A DNA stretch of 64,000 nucleotides, taken from assembly GCA_934792465.1 (NCBI GenBank), contig CAKVOK010000015.1, positions 1 through 64,000 of the forward strand, in the 5' to 3' direction. Origin of the DNA: an uncultured Clostridia bacterium. GTDB lineage: Bacteria; Bacillota; Clostridia; RUG12999. The notes below the pieces were generated by a model. The model was given only the letters and a program-made list of their open reading frames with translations, had not been told where the DNA came from and did not search any database. Made by a program: the position numbers and the translations under genes. Positions 45,579 to 54,969 of the stretch are shown here, one piece after another (position 1 is the stretch's first letter; each line of letters starts with the position of its first letter).

Positions 45579-48152
45579 ATGAAAATTAACATGAGAATGA
45601 AAATTAATATTGCATTCGCAGCAATTCTTGCTATGTATATATCTATGTTCGGCGTATCGGCGGCAGGCGAATATATGTCCAAGGATATTATATACAGTAT
45701 GGAATTTGAAAACAGCACCGCCGGCTTTGAGAGGCTTGCGGATTCAAACACAACCGTTAAATCCGTTGACGGAAAGCTTGTTATAAGCTATGTGGAATCC
45801 CAGCCGTGGCTGCCGTGTAATTCGTTTGAAATCAATGCGAGCGACGTAACGGAGATTATCATGGCAGCAGAATCGGAAGTCGATGTTATATATAAGATAT
45901 TTTATTCGAAAGCTTCCACGAGTCCGGAATGGTCGGAAGATAGAAAAATGGAAGTCCGCATAAACGGCGGAGAAGGAATGAGAGAATACAAATTCGATGT
46001 TGCGAGCGACTCTAACTGGACGGGAACAATAACACGTTTCAGAATAGACTTTCTTCCGGTAAACAACGTTAAAACAAATACGGTCAAGACCGATTATATA
46101 AGATTTGCCGGAAAGGAAGTTTCATCAATAACGAAAGACGACAGCGGATTTAGATTTGAGCTTAATAACAACAGTGCGGCGGACGGCCTCGGAATAAACG
46201 AATCGGTAAGTGATGCCAATCTGGCAAACGGAACCTTGAGCGGTAATATCACAGGCTCGGATGCAGAGGTTCATACAAACGGAATCGAAGCCTTTGCCGC
46301 AAAGGATTACGGCAGTATATCGCTTAAATACCGCAATGCGACATCCGCCGAAAAAGCATACGTTTATTTTGCGTGTGACGGCAGCGGCGGGAAATACAGC
46401 GATGATTACAAATTTGAGCTTGATGTCGTACCGAATGATACGAAAATAAGAGAATATACGATTGCAACGGGCAATAATAAAAACTGGCTCGGAAACATTT
46501 CCGGACTTAAAATTATGTTCGGGGCGGATAGCGGAAGCTTCGAGATTGACGAACTCGGTGTTTATAAATATCCGTATACGATTTCGACAAGCAACGATAT
46601 ACTAAGTGTCAGCGGAAAGCTTTCTGCAAACGATACGGCAAATATACAGGTTGTAAGAGCCGAATATGAGGACATTCTTGAAGATATAGAGCAGGGCGGA
46701 AATTACTTTGACGCAGTTATATACACAGACGATGCGAAAACGGGAGCGGACGGAGAATTTGAATTTTCTTATCCACTCGAACCTAGCGAAGAACCGCAGA
46801 GCTTTGTTGTAATGCTTGCGGATTCGGGCAAAAGCTATACATCACGTATTTCGTATATAGACGCAGGTTATCCGGATAGGGCGCTTGCAAAGATAAACGC
46901 AGCGGTTGAGGACAAAAAAGGAATATACGATGAGGTTACAAAAGCTTATACATATCTCGGACTGGAAGCGTCAGGATATTACGATTACCTCGGAAAATAT
47001 AACAATATATCGGATTTTGAAGCGCAGATGATTAAAAACGGCGTTTCGGCAGATTTAAACGAATTGGAAAAATCAATTGAAAAAGCTTCGGTATTTGCAC
47101 TTATAAAGGGGTGCGCAGCGGCAGATCTGCCGGACAATGCAAAAAAATACGAAAGTGTATTAAATCTGGAAAAATATAATTCGTATTCAATCTACAGCGA
47201 GCTTGAAGCTTCCGAAAAAGCGGACGTTCTGTCGGCAACAAGAGAAACGGCGAACACACTGGAAGAATTAAGAGAAGGCTTTGAAGAAAAGGCTGTTATA
47301 TTCGGTATTAAGTTTAATATGGGTGCAGATAAAGTCCGTAAAATCATAGAAGACAATGCGGAAGCAATAGGCGTGGACGCATCTTCGGCGGCAAAGCTCA
47401 AAAACCCCGATAAGGTATATATTGCACTTGCCGGACACACATATGCTTCGTATGAAGAAATCAGGAGTGCATATGCGGACGCCGTGAAGAAATGCAGGGA
47501 CGATGAGAACAGCAATAGTAGCAGCGGTTCGGGTTCGAGCGGCGGCGGTGGCGGAGGTTCATCAATCAAGAAACCTACAATATCCGTTTTGCCAAATGTG
47601 ACGGAACAACAGCCGACAAAAGAAATCTTTGCGGATTTGAGTGGTCACTGGGCGAAAGACAGCATAATAACGCTGTATAACAAAGGAATTATTTCCGGAA
47701 AATCGGAAAGTGAATTTGCCCCGGACGATTACGTTACACGTGAAGAGTTTATAAAAATGGCTGTCAATGCTTTCGATATAAAAGGCGGCGGAAACGTAAA
47801 CTTCAGCGATACGGATTCGAATGCATGGTATTACGATTTCATATGCCGCGCCGTAAATGCCGGACTTGTAAACGGAAATACGGACGGCAGCTTCGGTATC
47901 GGCAGGAATATAACCCGTGAGGATATGGCGGTTATTATCTTCAGATATAAAAATGATATGAACCGTGCAGACGGTAATATGCAGTTTGCGGATTCCGAAG
48001 AAATTTCGGAATATGCGGCAGAAGCGGTAAAATCACTTTCAGGTGCAGGCATAATAAAAGGTACGGACGGCAGATTTGAGCCGAAAGCATATGCAACACG
48101 TGCGGAAACGGCCGTAATTATCGAAAGAATTTTATCGTATATAGGAGGATAA
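45579..48152 (+). CDS. SLH-anchored protein with two binding modules (pair 2)
   Basis: 857 residues: signal peptide (about 1-30), two related jelly-roll modules (about 32-175 and 185-330; each with N-W-x-G and IDY/IDE strands), an Ig-like domain (about 335-430), a long helical region (about 430-645), a Ser/Gly-rich linker, and three SLH domains (about 680-857; DLSGHWAKDSIITLYNKGI). It is anchored to the wall through SLH. The Ig, helical, linker and SLH part is paralogous to 25504-26895, which lacks the two binding modules. No catalytic residues recognised. Likely presents a glycan-binding surface. The next gene follows 5 bases later. Confidence 0.9.
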   Translation: MKINMRMKINIAFAAILAMYISMFGVSAAGEYMSKDIIYSMEFENSTAGFERLADSNTTVKSVDGKLVISYVESQPWLPCNSFEINASDVTEIIMAAESEVDVIYKIFYSKASTSPEWSEDRKMEVRINGGEGMREYKFDVASDSNWTGTITRFRIDFLPVNNVKTNTVKTDYIRFAGKEVSSITKDDSGFRFELNNNSAADGLGINESVSDANLANGTLSGNITGSDAEVHTNGIEAFAAKDYGSISLKYRNATSAEKAYVYFACDGSGGKYSDDYKFELDVVPNDTKIREYTIATGNNKNWLGNISGLKIMFGADSGSFEIDELGVYKYPYTISTSNDILSVSGKLSANDTANIQVVRAEYEDILEDIEQGGNYFDAVIYTDDAKTGADGEFEFSYPLEPSEEPQSFVVMLADSGKSYTSRISYIDAGYPDRALAKINAAVEDKKGIYDEVTKAYTYLGLEASGYYDYLGKYNNISDFEAQMIKNGVSADLNELEKSIEKASVFALIKGCAAADLPDNAKKYESVLNLEKYNSYSIYSELEASEKADVLSATRETANTLEELREGFEEKAVIFGIKFNMGADKVRKIIEDNAEAIGVDASSAAKLKNPDKVYIALAGHTYASYEEIRSAYADAVKKCRDDENSNSSSGSGSSGGGGGGSSIKKPTISVLPNVTEQQPTKEIFADLSGHWAKDSIITLYNKGIISGKSESEFAPDDYVTREEFIKMAVNAFDIKGGGNVNFSDTDSNAWYYDFICRAVNAGLVNGNTDGSFGIGRNITREDMAVIIFRYKNDMNRADGNMQFADSEEISEYAAEAVKSLSGAGIIKGTDGRFEPKAYATRAETAVIIERILSYIGG

Positions 48153-48157
48153 AAAGC

Positions 48158-50821
48158 ATGGTAAAAAAATTATTGATATTTTTCACCCTTGTCGGTATGA
48201 TTTGTTTTCCGCAAACCATACTGGCAGAACCGGCAAAATATTATACGGAGGCGGAGCTTACCGCATACGAAAACTTAAAAGGCTTTTATGAAACGTTTAA
48301 TATTATTGACGGGGGTAAAAAAGCCGCAACTACAATGACGAAAGAGGAGCTTATGAAATATGCCGTTGCATATTTCTACGGCGGAATGCAGACGGATTAT
48401 ATCACTGCCGCAAAATCTGCCGGATTTCTCGACGCCAATGCAACGGAAGAATCGCTCGCTGCGACTGCGGACGGTGCAAATCTTGCAAAAGTTATCGTAA
48501 ACGGGCTCGGTTATTCCGTGACGGCGAACAGCCTCGGCGGCTATCCGCTCGGATATACCGCAGCGGCATTGCAGATAGGCGCAGCAACGGGCGTATCGCT
48601 GAACGACGGCACCCCGATAACGTATTATACGCTTTTAAAGGTATTTGACAATTCGCTTGAAATTGCAATGCTCGAACCGAAAATCGGCTCGGATAAAGGC
48701 ACATATGAGGTGTCCGATTCAAAGACAGTTTTGAAAGACGTATTCAAAGCAGAAAAATACAAGGGTATCGTAACCTCTGTGCCGGGCGCTAAGCTTCCTG
48801 GAGAGAAAGATGTAAAAGGCAATGCGGCGGCGATAGATTCCAATCTGTATGATACCGATATGGACTTGAAAGACCTGCTGGGTCATACGGTCGATTATTG
48901 GGTAAGTACGGAAGACCCCGACAAGCTGCTGTATGTAGGCAATTCTTATAAATATAACACAACGGAAGTTTATGAAGACGATATTATAGAAAAATACGAT
49001 AACAGAACTTATTATATCTATAAAAACGGCGAAAAAACTTCAACGGAGAAAATAACGCTTGCCGACAATGCAAATATAATTTATAACGGCAGACCGGCAA
49101 CGAAGATAACATCGGCAAGCATGAAACCGAATGTCGGCAGAATCGTTCTGCTTGATAACACGGGCGACGGAGATATAAACACGATTTTTGTGTATTCGTT
49201 TGATGTAAAAAGAATCGTTACAATAAAAAACACCGATAATACACTGTATTTCAAAGACGGCGACAGCATATGCACAAGCGACCTCGATACGCTCAGCATA
49301 ACGAAAAACGGTTCTGATGCGGAAATCGGTTTTGAAAAGCTTGAAAAAGAGATGGTTGTATTGCTCGGCAGAGCCGATGACGGCAAAGGCGCAGTAATAG
49401 AATCGGTTACAAAGAAGGTTTCCGGAAAAGTCGATGCAATGTCGGAGGATTATATAACGATAGAAGATACGGAATACGGCATTTCGGAGCATTATATGCG
49501 TGAAAAAGACGTGTCAACCGGCGACAAGGCTTCGTTCTATATCGACAGCAACAACAGAGTTATCGCCGTAACGGATATATCCACGAAAATGACATACGGA
49601 TATTTCATTAAATGCGAGTATTTAAGTTCTATGGACGCTGACCTCGAAGTTAAGCTGTTTGACGAAACAGGCACGATGCAGATATTAAAGCTTGCCAATA
49701 AAATCAATCTTAACGGCTACGGAAGCAAAAGCCCCGCTGATTTTATAGAAACCGTGAAGTCCGGCTCGGATAAGGTTCAGCCGCAGCTGATACAGTTCCA
49801 GCTCAACGGCGACGGAAAAATAAGCAAGGTTGATACGGCTTATAACTTCTCGAAAGCGGAAAACTATAAAAATATAGAACCTACGGGAAATGATGATGAA
49901 GAAAGCTTCCGCATTGTATATTCAAAAGACGATGGCAGCCTCGGTTATTACGAAATGCTCTTTTCGCTCGGCGGAAAGCTTGATACCAGCCGCGGACAGC
50001 TCACATTCCAGGTGCCGTCGAATCCTGCAACCGCAGAAGATAAGGATTATTACGTAACAAGCGCTTCTGCACTGGCAACGAGAGAATCTTACAATGTTGA
50101 CGCATATGTAACAGGCAGCAATGCTTTTTCTCCCGATGTTTATGTGGTCTATGACAAGGGTGCGACAAAAACAACGTCTTATATGGGGGTAATAAAATCC
50201 ATAACGCCCGAAATAGGGGAGGACGGAGAAACGGCATACAGGGTAATAGCATACGGTCCTCCGGGAGCAGACTGCAACGTATTGAATTACAAGGTTGATT
50301 TGAATAATGTAGAGGGATATTACAACGGTAGCAAGAAATTCAAGGCAGATGTCGGCGATTTTCTGATGCTCAACCGTACAGACAGGGAGCTCACAAGCGC
50401 ACAGATGGTTTTCGACCTCGAAACAAAAACGTTCAGCAGAAACTCATACGGCTACGGAAGCTATATGAGAACGGACTACGGCGCAGTATACCGGAATCTT
50501 GACGGCGTAATAACCGTAGCTCCGATTGATAAGCTTGCGAAAATAGAAGAGCTGCAAGCACTTATGGCAAATACGACAAGTGCGGCAGAGCTTGCGGATT
50601 ATAAAAAGCAGATTAGGAATATAGAACGTGAATTTGTTGTTTATAAATCGAACAGCTTCCGCCGGGTTCAGGTTAAGGTATCCGACAGCGGAAAAGTTAC
50701 GGTAACGGACGGAGCGCAAAACCTTTATATTGCGTATAAAGATAATCAGACCGATTATTCAAAGGTTATGGTATATACAAGCGAAGGCTATGTATGGACT
50801 ATCGTCGAGTACATTTTTTAA
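48158..50821 (+). CDS. Large secreted protein with N-terminal SLH-like region (pair 2)
   Basis: 887 residues with a signal peptide (about 1-23, TILAEPAK). An SLH-like region (about 25-165: TMTKEELMKYAVAYFYGG, GYPLGYTAAALQIGAATG) is followed by a beta-rich body of unknown fold. It is a paralogue of 26892-29627, with matching blocks such as the DNxGDGDxNT segment and the same gene order after an SLH protein. No catalytic motif. The GGAGG-led start 5 bases after the SLH gene, and the 16-base gap to the GH99-like gene, make one operon likely. Role unknown; a surface-layer-associated partner of the SLH protein is the simplest guess. Confidence 0.85.
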   Translation: MVKKLLIFFTLVGMICFPQTILAEPAKYYTEAELTAYENLKGFYETFNIIDGGKKAATTMTKEELMKYAVAYFYGGMQTDYITAAKSAGFLDANATEESLAATADGANLAKVIVNGLGYSVTANSLGGYPLGYTAAALQIGAATGVSLNDGTPITYYTLLKVFDNSLEIAMLEPKIGSDKGTYEVSDSKTVLKDVFKAEKYKGIVTSVPGAKLPGEKDVKGNAAAIDSNLYDTDMDLKDLLGHTVDYWVSTEDPDKLLYVGNSYKYNTTEVYEDDIIEKYDNRTYYIYKNGEKTSTEKITLADNANIIYNGRPATKITSASMKPNVGRIVLLDNTGDGDINTIFVYSFDVKRIVTIKNTDNTLYFKDGDSICTSDLDTLSITKNGSDAEIGFEKLEKEMVVLLGRADDGKGAVIESVTKKVSGKVDAMSEDYITIEDTEYGISEHYMREKDVSTGDKASFYIDSNNRVIAVTDISTKMTYGYFIKCEYLSSMDADLEVKLFDETGTMQILKLANKINLNGYGSKSPADFIETVKSGSDKVQPQLIQFQLNGDGKISKVDTAYNFSKAENYKNIEPTGNDDEESFRIVYSKDDGSLGYYEMLFSLGGKLDTSRGQLTFQVPSNPATAEDKDYYVTSASALATRESYNVDAYVTGSNAFSPDVYVVYDKGATKTTSYMGVIKSITPEIGEDGETAYRVIAYGPPGADCNVLNYKVDLNNVEGYYNGSKKFKADVGDFLMLNRTDRELTSAQMVFDLETKTFSRNSYGYGSYMRTDYGAVYRNLDGVITVAPIDKLAKIEELQALMANTTSAAELADYKKQIRNIEREFVVYKSNSFRRVQVKVSDSGKVTVTDGAQNLYIAYKDNQTDYSKVMVYTSEGYVWTIVEYIF

Positions 50822-50837
50822 GGAGGAATTTTAATAT

Positions 50838-53800
50838 ATGAAATTTAAAAGAATATTGGCACTTGTGATGCTTGCCGCCGTCCTGCCGTTTTCGGCTGCG
50901 GCGCAGGAGCAGCTGCCGCAATACAGCGACCCGTTTCGTGCCGAGGATGAGGAAGAAGTAAAATGTATTTTCGATACAAAATTCCCTGACCCTCTCGACA
51001 GACGAAACATGAGATATATGGTTTCGGGCTGGGCATATGACGTAGTCGGCGGATATGTTAAACGTGCAGACGGCGGCGGATTGCTTGTAAAGGACGAATC
51101 GGAAGAGCTGCCGACATCTTTCGCCAGAGAACTTGAGCCTGTGCAGTTCGGCGAGGTCGAAATGGCAATGAATGTTCATTTCTCGAATAATTTAGAAGGT
51201 GCATACTGGGGTGTGTACAGCGATAAAAAACCGATTTTGAAGCTTGTTGTCAAAGGGACGAATATTGTTCTTGAGGGCAAAGACAAAGATACCGTAGTAG
51301 TGCTGAACCACAAGCTTAACTGGTATTATTTCAAGCTTAGCATAGATGTTGATAAGAGAATCATAACAAGAGTGCAGGTAGACGGCTCGACGGTTGCGGA
51401 AAATATTCCGTTTTTGACCGATATATCCAACATGGACGAAGTAATATTCGGAACATCGGAAAAATGTACCGGACAATTCCAAATGGGATATTTCAGTATG
51501 TACAGAGGATATAAAATACGTGAGTTGTTTGAACACGGCACATCAATTGTGCCGGCGGACTGGAAAGTAATAAGCGGTTCGGCAAAGACAGAAAATTCTT
51601 CCATAGTTCTTGACAACAGCGGAAACGGCTCTGTTGTACGCCGTGATTTCACAAGGGAAACAAGAAAAACGGCTTCCGAATTTTATATTGAAGCTCCCGG
51701 CACGGGTTCGGGGATTGAAGTTGCCGTAAAGGACGGCGATAAAAACGTGTTCTCGGTGCTTACAACCGAAAAAGGCTTTGCATACAAGACAAATAATCAG
51801 GGTGCAAAAGAATTTTATACACGTATGCCGAGCGTAGCCTATAATTTCAGTGTAAGAACGGATTATGACAAGCATACGGCAGATTTGTACATGAATAACC
51901 GCATAATGGAAAATAATATACCCATTGCTTCGGATATTACGGGTGCGGATAATATCACGCTTGTGCAGACCGGCGGAATGGAAAAATCAGGGGTAACCGG
52001 AGTTATGGTATACCCCGTTATAGAATACGATAACTACGTACCCGAACCGGTTGTACCGGAAAAAGACGATATAGACATTATAATGCAGATGTGCCCCATG
52101 TGGAATGAAGGTTATCATTTCGGATATGATGCACTTAAATCAAGTCCCGGCAGAGAGCCTCTCATAGGCTGTTATGACGAGGGCAGTCCGGAAGCCTCCG
52201 ACTGGAATATAAAACATATGGTGGAACACGGCGTTGATGTCCGCGAATCCACATGGTACAGGACGAGCGGAGGTCCGACTCCGGTAAGAGAATATAATTT
52301 GCAGGGTCAGTATAAGGCGATGCAGAATGCCAAATATGCGGATAGAATGAAATGGTTCTTAAAATGGGAAAATTCCGGCGGCAGCGGCGGTTCGACAGGT
52401 GAAGAAAATCTTAAAAACTTCCTTACAACTATTGCGCCGTTCTGGATTGAGTACTATTTCAAAGACCCGAACTATTATAAGATAAACGGCAGACCTGTCG
52501 TAGGCTTCTATTATTACTGGTCACTCGGCAGCGTATTCGGTAATAATATACCTACAGGTATTAAACAGTTCCGTCAGCTGTGCATAGATGCAGGCGTAGG
52601 AAACCCGATATTGCTTATGGATATAGGCGAGGGATATTTCAATGATATAAATACAATGGGATTTGATATGCAGTCGCAGTATCACAGAGGCGGTACATAT
52701 CCCGAAAAAGTTATAGAATCCAACAATGCGGACAGAGATTCGGTTCTCAAAAACGGTTATAAGTTCCAGGCAATGCCGTCTGTAAACCCCGGTTTCAGCG
52801 ACTACGCATGGCAGCTGAATGTCGGACCGCTTTGGGATAAAGCCATGATGAAAACAGCACTGGAAGATATAAGGGACAATTATTTCGGCACAGCATATCT
52901 TCCGCTCGGCAGAAAAACTTTAAGACTTTGCACATGGGACGAATACGGCGAGGGACATTATTTCGGACCTACTCACGACAGAGGATTCGACTTCCTCGAC
53001 GCAGTATACGAAACGTTTGTCGGGGACAAACCGCATACAGACGTTTTGCCCGATACAGCACAGAAAGACAGAATAAACAACAGATACCCGGCATGGAAAA
53101 AACCCGATTTCTATTACGAAGCTCCGTACAGAGAATATATTCCGGAGGATTCCGAACTGAAATATTCTTATAAATTCGACAGCGAACAGGCAGAATGGTC
53201 GCCTGTCGGAGCAACGGCGGAAATGAAAGACGGCAAGCTTGTTCTTACGTCAACCGCTGCTTCATCATACCTGATGTATCAGCCGGATAAAAATATCGAG
53301 CTTAGCGATATTACTCATGTCAAGCTCAGAATCAAGAATAATTCTTCGGCATATTTTGCGAATCTTTGGTATAAGAGCAATATGATAAAGATTTATGACG
53401 ATAAGCATAAGTTCATGGAGCATATGTACAGACACGGCGAAGATTATGTGGACATTGTATATCCTATGGAAAAAATGCCGCTCGACTGGAGAGGACAGCT
53501 CACGGAGCTTCAATTCAGATTTTCGCCGCTTGAAAAGGGCGAAACTCTCGAAATCGAATCCGTTGAGTTCTACGGAAACAAAATCCCGGCGGAGGAAATC
53601 AATCTTACGATAAATAATTATACACAGCACGTAGACGCACTGAAAACAGAAGACACGGCAATGGTTCCTTTGAGAAAGCTCGGCTGGGGAACGCTGTTTG
53701 ACGATGAGATTTCTTACAATGCGGAAACCGATACGGCGATATACAGAGTTAAGTCGAGCAAGACGGTAGCGTTTATGCCTCTCGGCGGTACGGAATTTAC

Positions 53801-54890
53801 AATAAACGGCGAAAAATATCCGTCAAAGGGATATTATACTTCCAAAGACGGCGTGTGCTACGTAAGTCCGAAATGGGCGGAAGCCGTTCTCGGAAAAACG
53901 GCATCTTACGATGAGGAACTGAACACATTCAGTATCAAGGATAAAGTAAGTGTTTCGTTTGAACGTCCGATAAGCGAAAGAAAGCTTCTCTGGAGCGAAG
54001 ATTTCGACAGCGGCACAGGCGGTTTCGCAGCGCAGGGCGGCGCTAAGATTGAGGGCAGAAGCGGTTCGCTCAATATTCTGGCAAGCGGCGGCGACCCCGG
54101 TATGATAAGAAACCTCGGCGGCATCAGCATGGATTGCAGCAACGCAAAGAAATTTGTCGTTCGTCTTAAATCCTCGGCGGCACTGATATACAAAATATAC
54201 TTTACCACATCGACGCACGGAACGCTCAGCGAGTCATGCGCATGGGATATGAACGTTGACCCGTCAACGGACTACAAGGAATATGTTTGGGATCTTGAAG
54301 ACGAGATGAACTGGGACGGAGTACTTAACCTGTTCCGTATAGACATCGAGCAGGGGAATGACCAGACGATAGACGTAGATTATATGCGCTTTTACGGCGA
54401 TTACGAAACCGAGCTTACGGAAGAAGAAATCGCAAACCGTTTCGACAGCATGGAAAAAGAAGAGGACGGCTACGTATGGAACTTCAATATCAACAATACG
54501 AGAGACGGCTGGAAGTTCAGCAAATCCGTTGCTGACGTTGCCGTAGACGGAGGTCAGATAAGCATGAACGTTATTGCGCCGAATGCGGAAATGACGGCTC
54601 TCGGAAATCTCGATTTGAATGCCGAAGATATTAAGCATATAAAAATCCGTATGAAAACGGACGTAAATGCGAAAAATGCGGTTTTGAAATTCGTGACGGA
54701 TTCGGACGGCGAATATTCGGCGGATAAGCAGTTTAATATTGCGCTTTCCGGCGGAAATACGGCGGAGGAATACGTTATAAAAACAGCGGATAATGCAAAC
54801 TGGAAAGGAAAAATCAAGGGTCTTAAGCTTGTGCCGTCCGACGGCAAAGGCAGTGTATCCATAGATTATATCAAGCTTTCTTTCAGATAA
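50838..54890 (+). CDS. Very large secreted GH99-like multidomain protein
   Basis: 1350 residues. Signal peptide about 1-22; two lectin-like modules (about 30-220 and 230-395); a GH99/GH71-like barrel (about 408-735); jelly-roll module (772-910); copper-amine-oxidase-N-like stalk domain (915-1040, with MVPLRKLGWGTLFDDE); then two more jelly-roll modules (1046-1180 and 1211-1350). The barrel has MCPMWNEGYHFGYDAL, ASDWNIKHMVEHGVDV, VVGFYYYWSLGSVF and TWDEYGEGHYFGPTHDRGFD; the last fits the NExxEG block of the GH99-like (WbsX) family. GH99 enzymes are endo-alpha-mannosidases or endo-mannanases, so an endo-acting glycanase is likely but the substrate is open. A paralogue begins at 61367. Confidence 0.78.
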   Translation: MKFKRILALVMLAAVLPFSAAAQEQLPQYSDPFRAEDEEEVKCIFDTKFPDPLDRRNMRYMVSGWAYDVVGGYVKRADGGGLLVKDESEELPTSFARELEPVQFGEVEMAMNVHFSNNLEGAYWGVYSDKKPILKLVVKGTNIVLEGKDKDTVVVLNHKLNWYYFKLSIDVDKRIITRVQVDGSTVAENIPFLTDISNMDEVIFGTSEKCTGQFQMGYFSMYRGYKIRELFEHGTSIVPADWKVISGSAKTENSSIVLDNSGNGSVVRRDFTRETRKTASEFYIEAPGTGSGIEVAVKDGDKNVFSVLTTEKGFAYKTNNQGAKEFYTRMPSVAYNFSVRTDYDKHTADLYMNNRIMENNIPIASDITGADNITLVQTGGMEKSGVTGVMVYPVIEYDNYVPEPVVPEKDDIDIIMQMCPMWNEGYHFGYDALKSSPGREPLIGCYDEGSPEASDWNIKHMVEHGVDVRESTWYRTSGGPTPVREYNLQGQYKAMQNAKYADRMKWFLKWENSGGSGGSTGEENLKNFLTTIAPFWIEYYFKDPNYYKINGRPVVGFYYYWSLGSVFGNNIPTGIKQFRQLCIDAGVGNPILLMDIGEGYFNDINTMGFDMQSQYHRGGTYPEKVIESNNADRDSVLKNGYKFQAMPSVNPGFSDYAWQLNVGPLWDKAMMKTALEDIRDNYFGTAYLPLGRKTLRLCTWDEYGEGHYFGPTHDRGFDFLDAVYETFVGDKPHTDVLPDTAQKDRINNRYPAWKKPDFYYEAPYREYIPEDSELKYSYKFDSEQAEWSPVGATAEMKDGKLVLTSTAASSYLMYQPDKNIELSDITHVKLRIKNNSSAYFANLWYKSNMIKIYDDKHKFMEHMYRHGEDYVDIVYPMEKMPLDWRGQLTELQFRFSPLEKGETLEIESVEFYGNKIPAEEINLTINNYTQHVDALKTEDTAMVPLRKLGWGTLFDDEISYNAETDTAIYRVKSSKTVAFMPLGGTEFTINGEKYPSKGYYTSKDGVCYVSPKWAEAVLGKTASYDEELNTFSIKDKVSVSFERPISERKLLWSEDFDSGTGGFAAQGGAKIEGRSGSLNILASGGDPGMIRNLGGISMDCSNAKKFVVRLKSSAALIYKIYFTTSTHGTLSESCAWDMNVDPSTDYKEYVWDLEDEMNWDGVLNLFRIDIEQGNDQTIDVDYMRFYGDYETELTEEEIANRFDSMEKEEDGYVWNFNINNTRDGWKFSKSVADVAVDGGQISMNVIAPNAEMTALGNLDLNAEDIKHIKIRMKTDVNAKNAVLKFVTDSDGEYSADKQFNIALSGGNTAEEYVIKTADNANWKGKIKGLKLVPSDGKGSVSIDYIKLSFR

Positions 54891-54969
54891 TTTGAAAAGA
54901 CCGAATACGGCAGAACGGAGTTGAAGCTTGGTTTTGTGCCTTGCGGCACGGAAAGGAATGGTCATAAAT

